Source of the DNA: Actinomycetaceae bacterium
GTDB taxonomy: Bacteria; Actinomycetota; Actinomycetes; Actinomycetales; Actinomycetaceae
Direction of reading: 5' to 3'
Length of the DNA stretch: 45,381 nucleotides
NCBI GenBank assembly: GCA_030524055.1
Contig: JAUNHH010000011.1
Location: 36,451 to 81,831, forward strand
A program made the translations under genes and the position numbers. A model generated the notes under the pieces. The model saw only the letters and a list, made by a program, of their open reading frames with translations. It was not told the DNA's origin and ran no database searches. Of the stretch, positions 42,643-45,381 are shown in pieces. The first letter of the stretch is position 1; each line of letters begins with the position of its first letter.

Positions 42643-43728
42643 GTGGACGAGACCACATCTGCACTTGACCCCTTAGATGAGGCTGCGGTGTCCGCCCTCG
42701 TAAATGAGGGATTAGAAGCCATTGCTGGCGCAGATAGCCTCGCCGCATTTAAGGCTGTCCGCAACCGCCTTCTTGGTGACTCCGCACCCCTGGTTCTGGC
42801 CAACCGTACGATTGGTCAATTAGCTGGGGCTGATAAAGGTATTGCTGGGCGCAATCTTGGTGGCGCACGTAAAACCCTTAGTGCCGCTTTGGAAGAACGC
42901 GAAGAGGTGCTCCAACGGGAAGATGAAGCGCGCCGACTCATTGAAGAAGCTGTTGATGTCACCACGCCAACCCGGCGCACGGCACTAGGCTCTCGCCATC
43001 CTATTTCCACCTTGATTGAGGACATTGAGGATGTCTTCACCTCAATGGGATGGGATATTGCCCAGGGTCCCGAAATTGAACATGAGTGGTTTAACTTCGA
43101 TTCGCTGAATTTCAATGCAGACCATCCTGCCCGTCAGGAACAGGACACCTTGTACATTGATGGCACTTCAGCGGGGGGAAGCGGTGCTGAAGACGGGAAT
43201 CTCGTCATGCGTACCCATACCTCACCTGTGCAGGCTCGCGCCATACTCGAACGTGGAGTCCCGCTTTATATTGCGTGCCCGGGTAAGGTTTTCCGCGCAG
43301 ATGCACTCGATGCGACCCATACTCCGGTTTTCCATCAGGTCGAGGGTTTAGCTGTCGATGAGGGCCTAACTATGGCTCATCTCAAAGGGGTTCTCGACCA
43401 CTTTGCCAAATCAATGTTTGGTGACGAAGCGCGGGTCCGCCTTCGCCCCTCCTATTTCCCTTTCACTGAACCCAGCGCTGAGTTGGACGTGTGGTTCCCC
43501 CAAAAGAAGGGTGGGGCCGGATGGATCGAAGTTGGCGGATGCGGAATGGTCAATCCTAATGTTTTGCGTGCCTGCGGAGTTGATTCGGAGCGCTACACCG
43601 GATTTGCCTTTGGAATGGGCATTGAAAGGACACTAATGCTACGTCACGGCATTGCAGATATGCATGACATTGTCGAGGGCGATGTGCGTTTTTCCCAGCA
43701 ATTCGGACTGTATGGAAAGGGCCGCTGA
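42643..43728 (+). CDS. pheS: Phenylalanyl-tRNA synthetase alpha subunit
   Basis: A 361-residue catalytic subunit of the alpha2-beta2 enzyme that charges tRNA-Phe. An N-terminal coiled coil (about 5-95) binds tRNA, and the class II core begins with HPISTLIEDIEDVFTSMGWD. Motif 2 is near FRADALDATHTPVFHQVEGL; motif 3 is GFAFGMGIERTLMLRHGI; EPSAELDVWFP is also conserved. GTG 42643 is chosen because GAGGAG lies 6 nt upstream; a longer frame from 42598 lacks one. pheT follows after 1 nt. Confidence 0.97.
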   Translation: MDETTSALDPLDEAAVSALVNEGLEAIAGADSLAAFKAVRNRLLGDSAPLVLANRTIGQLAGADKGIAGRNLGGARKTLSAALEEREEVLQREDEARRLIEEAVDVTTPTRRTALGSRHPISTLIEDIEDVFTSMGWDIAQGPEIEHEWFNFDSLNFNADHPARQEQDTLYIDGTSAGGSGAEDGNLVMRTHTSPVQARAILERGVPLYIACPGKVFRADALDATHTPVFHQVEGLAVDEGLTMAHLKGVLDHFAKSMFGDEARVRLRPSYFPFTEPSAELDVWFPQKKGGAGWIEVGGCGMVNPNVLRACGVDSERYTGFAFGMGIERTLMLRHGIADMHDIVEGDVRFSQQFGLYGKGR

Positions 43729-43729
43729 T

Positions 43730-45381
43730 ATGCCAATGATTCCCCTCAGCTGGCTGGGAGAACATGTTGATGTTCCCGCAGGTACAAGCGTAGAAGACTT
43801 AGCTGCCGCACTGGTGAAAGTCGGCCTTGAAGAAGAAACAATTCACCCCGCTAAAGTCATCGGGCCCCTTGTGGTTGGCAAGGTACTGACGCTGGTCAAA
43901 GAAACCGCCTCAAATGGGAAAACCGTCAACTATTGCCGCGTCGATGTCGGGCAATACAATGACGCCCCTGGAACGGGGAAAGAAAAATCCGACCTGCCTA
44001 GCCGCGGGATTATTTGTGGCGCCCATAATTTTGTCGAGGGCGACCTGGTTGTTGTCTCACTGCCTGGCGCTGTTTTGCCTGGCGGATTTGAAATCGCTGC
44101 GCGAAAAACCTACGGGCATATTTCTGATGGCATGATTTGTTCTGCCAGGGAATTGGGCCTTGGCGAGGACCACAATGGCATTATTGTTCTGACCCAGGCC
44201 TACCCGGATCGAGAAATTCCTGCCCCTGGCACCGATCTTTTGTCTTTCCTTGGGCTCGGCGAGGAAATCCTCGAAATTAATGTGACCCCGGATCGGGGCT
44301 ATTGCTTCTCTATGCGTGGAGTGGCCCGCGAATACTCCCATTCCACAGGAGCCGCATTCACTGATCCTGGGATTGTTGGCGGCGCTGTCACAGCTGTTCC
44401 TCAGCCAAGCGATACTGCCTTCCCTGTAGTGTTGGATGATTCTGCGCCAATCCATGGACGCGCAGGATGCGACCGGTTTACGACCCGCATTATCCGGAGA
44501 GTAAACCCCGCTGCCCCCACTCCGCGGTGGATGGTGGAACGCTTAGAAGCCGCAGGAATGCGTTCGCTCTCCCTCGCAGTCGATGTGACAAACTACGTCA
44601 TGCTTGATCTAGGGCAACCCATGCATGCCTACGATTTGGCGGCACTCCAGGGCCCGATTGTGGTACGCCGCGCGAATCCTGGCGAAAAACTGGTCACCCT
44701 GGATCAAGTGGAACGCATCCTTGATGCTGAAGATCTTCTAATTACAGATTCACCCTCCGGCCAAGGGAGCCGCATTATTGGCTTGGCTGGCGTGATGGGT
44801 GGCGCCTATTCGGAAGTGGAAGAATCAACAACAGATATCCTCCTTGAAGCTGCCCACTTCGACCCCACTTCGGTAGCGCGCTCGTCGCGTCGCCATCGCC
44901 TCACTTCTGAAGCGTCGAAGCGTTTTGAACGCGGAGTAGATCCCGAATTGGCGCCTGTGGCCGCACAATATGCGGCTGAACTTCTCGCCACCTACGGCGG
45001 GGGAACAATTGGCGAGGAAGTGGGTGATGTCAATGAGTTGACCCCCACCCAGCCTCTGATTTTCCCTCTTGATGAGGCTAAGCGCCTGACAGGAGTGGAT
45101 TACTCACCCGAGCGTATTGTCGAACTTCTCGAAATGATTGGCGCCCGCGTTGCCACTACTGCCAGTGGGGCTCTTGAGGTAACACCGCCCTCGTGGCGAC
45201 CCGATCTGACCGGTCCGGCTCACCTTGTCGAAGAAATCGCTCGTATTGATGGCTATGACCGTATCGATACGGTATTGCCAACGGCTCCGGCAGGAGGAGG
45301 CCTGACCCTAGCTCAACGCGCTCGCCGCGGACTCCACCGTAGCCTGGCAGAGGCTGGTCTTGACGAAGTCCTGTCCTATCC
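43730..45381 (+). CDS. pheT: Phenylalanyl-tRNA synthetase beta subunit (5' part)
   Basis: The first 550 codons of the beta subunit; the gene runs off the window with no stop. It starts MPMIPLSWLGEHVDVPAGTS. The N-terminal EMAP/tRNA-binding domain (about 40-150) includes IICGAHNFVEGDLVVVSLPG; the B3/B4 editing domain includes NVTPDRGYCFSMRGVAREYS and SLAVDVTNYVMLDLGQPMHA; then the B5 DNA-binding-like domain, in which a one-mismatch 12-mer (CACCGCCCTCGT, 45183-45194) is read as PPSWRP. The catalytic-like C-terminal domain and anticodon-binding domain lie beyond the window. ATG 43736 is an alternative start. Confidence 0.96.
   Translation, partial: MPMIPLSWLGEHVDVPAGTSVEDLAAALVKVGLEEETIHPAKVIGPLVVGKVLTLVKETASNGKTVNYCRVDVGQYNDAPGTGKEKSDLPSRGIICGAHNFVEGDLVVVSLPGAVLPGGFEIAARKTYGHISDGMICSARELGLGEDHNGIIVLTQAYPDREIPAPGTDLLSFLGLGEEILEINVTPDRGYCFSMRGVAREYSHSTGAAFTDPGIVGGAVTAVPQPSDTAFPVVLDDSAPIHGRAGCDRFTTRIIRRVNPAAPTPRWMVERLEAAGMRSLSLAVDVTNYVMLDLGQPMHAYDLAALQGPIVVRRANPGEKLVTLDQVERILDAEDLLITDSPSGQGSRIIGLAGVMGGAYSEVEESTTDILLEAAHFDPTSVARSSRRHRLTSEASKRFERGVDPELAPVAAQYAAELLATYGGGTIGEEVGDVNELTPTQPLIFPLDEAKRLTGVDYSPERIVELLEMIGARVATTASGALEVTPPSWRPDLTGPAHLVEEIARIDGYDRIDTVLPTAPAGGGLTLAQRARRGLHRSLAEAGLDEVLSY

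Noticed and set aside
42595-42678. A short frame before pheS as a Phe attenuation leader peptide
   Set aside because: It contains no Phe codons and no terminator/antiterminator pair is visible.
1-45381. CRISPR arrays and insertion sequences
   Set aside because: No regularly spaced short repeats with unique spacers, and no transposase frame or terminal inverted repeats with target duplications were seen.

Overview
This window comes from an actinobacterial chromosome with moderately high GC content. The order xerC, rpsB, tsf, pyrH, frr, cdsA, rlmN, dxr, rseP, ispG, proS is the classical actinobacterial housekeeping block. Several actinobacterial families of unknown function (DUF3145, DUF3052) support this, as do a homodimeric pyruvate dehydrogenase E1 (aceE), a polyphosphate glucokinase and a LAxTG-type sortase substrate. 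The combination suggests a member of the Actinomycetaceae or a close relative. Genus and species cannot be told from the sequence alone.

Layout. 1-2.3 kb: an HxlR regulator, a 24-codon remnant of the 3' end of dprA, xerC, and a reverse-strand M23 peptidase. Most of this segment has a strong strand-dependent base bias. 2.4-13.9 kb: translation, pyrimidine, phospholipid and MEP-isoprenoid genes (rpsB-tsf; pyrH-frr-cdsA-rlmN-divIVA-like-dxr-rseP; ispG), interrupted by a small membrane protein and an aldo/keto reductase. 14-18.9 kb: a membrane-anchored SRPBCC-like protein, proS-def, DUF3145 plus an acyl-carrier-like protein that lacks its serine, and a LysE exporter. 19-24.6 kb: a wall-anchored surface protein, thymidine kinase, aceE divergent from DUF3052, and tRNA-Val(UAC). 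24.86-25.36 kb: a three-unit tandem array with a unit of about 146 bp. 25.5-29.7 kb: accessory metabolism (cupin, PhzF, TetR, MBL hydrolase) and a SatD-like regulator with a membrane partner. 29.9-36.8 kb: type II NADH dehydrogenase, lipA-lipB, Nif3 with a zinc-ribbon protein that has lost its cysteines, an unknown membrane protein and a Nudix hydrolase. 36.8-45.4 kb: yaaA, rnpB, a DivIC-like protein, a proline-rich membrane protein, ppgK, map, panB, pheS and the 5' part of pheT.

Two patterns run through the whole window. First, the 12-mer ACGAGGGCGGGG occurs exactly 15 times on the two strands, in genes and between them, and several copies sit in hairpins at gene ends. It behaves like a genome-wide signal word (DNA-uptake, chi-like or similar) and is the most interesting signal here. 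Second, at least nine genes begin exactly 6 nt after a TANNNT -10 hexamer and have no usable Shine-Dalgarno sequence, which indicates widespread leaderless transcription and fixes several start codons.
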